A stretch of 64,000 bases of DNA from assembly GCA_032158125.1 (NCBI GenBank), contig JASKOT010000004.1, positions 248,001-312,000 on the forward strand, given 5' to 3'. Source of the DNA: Papiliotrema nemorosa (Eukaryota; Basidiomycota; Tremellomycetes; Tremellales; Rhynchogastremaceae). Position numbers and translations under genes: made by a program. Positions 61,901 through 64,000 of this stretch are shown one piece after another (the first letter of the stretch is position 1; each line of letters opens with the position of its first letter). The notes below the pieces were generated by a model. That model was not told the origin of the DNA. It did not search any database and saw only the letters and a list, made by a program, of their open reading frames with translations.

Positions 61901-64000
61901 TTATCTCGAGGATGTCATCTCGCATATATCGTACCAGCCCCAGCCGTCCCGCTTTGGACCACGGCAAACGGAAGAGCAAAAAGCAGCCATCAGAGCTGAC
62001 TTTGACAAGCTCAACTTAGACGCCGTATCTCAACGATCCTTGGAGATCCTCGCCGGGGCAGATCGCATCGACTATGGACTAGTCGCAGCTGTTGTCAAGT
62101 ATATTGTCAAAACGGCCGATACTCCCACCGGCGCCATTCTCATCTTTATGCCTGGTGTCATGGAGATTCGACAATGTATAAACGAGCTGCAATCGACATT
62201 CCTGGGATCGGTGGAGATTATGCCGCTACATGCCAATCTGTCCAGCTCGGAACAGAAACAAGTCTTCTTGTCCACCGGAACGAGGAGGAAGATTGTGGTC
62301 GCTACCAATGTCGCTGAGACATCGGTCACTATCCCTGATGTGGTCTATGTCGTGGATGGCGGAAGAGTGAAGGAGACCCAGTTCGATGCTGATACGGGGA
62401 TGCAAAAGCTGGTGGAGTGTTGGACAAGTCGCGCGTCCGGTCGACAGAGACGAGGTCGAGCAGGTCGTACTCAGCCTGGACAGGTGAGTGCCTGTATTTA
62501 CGGATGTGTCTTGAGGCAAGCTGATGAGTAGTGTTATAAATTGTACACAAGGCGCACGGAGAATAATTCGATGCCTAGGTTCCCAATACCAGAGATGTTG
62601 CGGACACCTTTGGAAGCGTTGTTCTTACAAGTAAAGGCAATGAACGAGACTACGGATGTCAAGGCGTTCTTGAGGTACTTTACCTTTCATAATTATGGGG
62701 AAATGTGGCTTATCAGATCAGTAAAGCGATTGATCCGCCCAAACTCGAAGCTATCGATGCGGCCTGGAAGACTCTGCTTGATCTGGGCGCTGTTGAATCG
62801 GAAGATCACGCGAGTCGGTTGACTGCTCTGGGTCGTCATGTGAGTCATGCCTTGACCTGTAGGCGATCGGCGAGGAGGCGGCTGATATCACAGATGAGTA
62901 TGATTCCCGTTGATTTGCGACTCGCAAAGATGCTTGTCCTCGGCACGATATTCAAGTGTCTTGATCCGGGTCAGTCCTTTCCTCTCTCGTCTGAGCTTGA
63001 CTGATAGTAGTGTTGACCATTGCGGCTCTCTTGTCCTCAAAGCCACTCTTCACGTCCCCGATGGAAAAACGGGATGAGAGCAAAAAGTGAGTGAATACCT
63101 TTCGGAAGGAATGTTGACCATTGCAGGGCCCGAGAATCATTCGCTTGGGCGAGATCGGATTTATTGACTGATGTCCGCGCGTATGACGCTGCGACGGGCC
63201 TCAGGGTGAAGGGGGAGTCTCATGGAGCCGTCCGGCAGTTTTGCGAATCGGTGAGCAACTCCACATCTTGGAATTCATGTGCTCACTTCAGAACTTCATC
63301 AGTGCCACCACTGTCCGGGACATCACTACCCTACGACAGGACTTTCTCGCGGCACTGTCTCAGCTGGGGTTTATAGGTACCACCAAGGAGATCAAGGCAT
63401 TCTCCGTCAACGCAAGTAACGACAACCTCGTCAAGTCTATCATTGTTGGTGGACTATACCCTCGGATAGCCAGGATTGCTCTTCCGAAAGCCCAATTCGA
63501 GCGGGTCCAACAGGGTACCATTCAGAAGGACGTGAGTGGCACTGTTTAGGCAGCAACTGACCGAATAGCATGAGGCGAAGGAAGTCAAAATGTTTGATCA
63601 GAGCGGAAGGGTGTTTGTCCATCCTTCTTCGGTATTGTTCTCGGAATCGGGATTCAAATCTGGTTATCTGGCGTATTTCCAAAAAGCAGAAACGTCAAAG
63701 GTCTTCCTGCGCGATGCCACAGAGGTGAGCTACTGACTCCCCCATGATTCCCCTGGTCAGATACTGATGGGCAGGTACCGCTGTATGGGTTGTTGCTCTT
63801 CGGAGGGCAAATCACGATCAACCATTTTGTCGGAGGGATCATGCTGGGCAAAGATGGGCATGTCAAGATGAAAGCTGCGACTCGTATTGGAGTGCTCTGT
63901 TCTCAACTCAGGTGAGCAGCTCGATCATGGGCTTCGTATTGGGCTGACGGGGTAGACGATTGTTGGACGCGCAGTTGGCGGAGCAGATTGAGAGTCCGCA
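58963..64000 (+). CDS. DEAH-box RNA helicase, DHX57/YLR419W type (3' end outside window)
   Basis: A multi-exon gene begins MAPKRRPANVVRSG and is cut by the window edge. The N-terminal third is Ser/Thr/Pro-rich. A UBA-like segment (LTAQLTTLGFRPAHVASALT) and an RWD domain (REEELMAVEAVLGERYRSEG to VEFLEISLPEVI) follow, the arrangement of DHX57 and yeast YLR419W. The helicase core has motif I VVVGETGCGKSTQLPQF, Ia VTQPRRVAAIGVASRVAQER, II VVVDEAHERGVDTDLL, III LMSATI, V VVATNVAETSVTIPDV and VI GRQRRGRAGRTQPGQC. Winged-helix, ratchet and OB-like regions continue to 64000 (PLYGLLLFGGQITINHF). All motifs are intact, so ATPase activity is expected. Its cellular role is less well known than that of the splicing DEAH helicases. 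Many short introns were placed by phase. Confidence 0.9.

Overview
The window reads as nuclear DNA of a basidiomycete yeast, most likely a tremellomycete related to Cryptococcus or Kwoniella. This is an inference from gene style rather than a database match. Genes are dense and lie on both strands. Nearly all are split by introns of about 40-60 bases with GTRNGY-type donors and CTNAY-like branch sites. Protein families are fungal (20S proteasome, MCM5, EB1, Zn2Cys6 factor, fungal DHA1-type transporter). Joining the exons by eye gave phase-consistent proteins for most genes.

Layout. 0.4-3.5 kb: an acidic-tailed hypothetical gene and a divergent Rossmann-like gene with membrane segments. 3.5-11.9 kb: proteasome alpha1 (SCL1), a DUF2423 protein, the TPR protein EMW1/TTC27, a C2H2 finger protein and a wax-synthase-like acyltransferase. 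12.5-14.0 kb: a coding-like but broken stretch. 14.1-20.9 kb: MPP10, PPM1 and MCM5. 20.9-23.2 kb: poorly resolved coding-like sequence with one plausible small gene. 24.0-33.7 kb: a septin-like GTPase, MsrB, an arrestin-like protein and the helicase CHL1.

33.7-40.7 kb is visibly AT-richer than its flanks. It holds a GT31-like glycosyltransferase, a small predicted secreted protein, an inverted-repeat structure and a dead Tc1/mariner element about 1.2 kb long. 40.7-47.4 kb: an SDR, an MFS transporter and a BAR-like protein. 47.8-58.7 kb: ribosomal protein L26 (uL24) with a 516-base first intron, an eIF4A-like DEAD-box pseudo-helicase, EB1/BIM1, a small membrane protein and a Zn2Cys6 factor. 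A DHX57-type DEAH helicase runs off the right edge.

The core genes serve general housekeeping (proteolysis, ribosome assembly, replication, cohesion, PP2A methylation, microtubule ends); they do not form a pathway cluster. The most unusual object is the protein at 49380-52314. It keeps the whole eIF4A architecture but has lost the Walker A lysine and motifs V and VI, so it is probably a non-catalytic scaffold. Other points of interest are the broken gene at 12.5-14.0 kb, two likely GC-AG introns, an MCM5 gene whose first coding exon is only its ATG, and the AT-rich accessory island.
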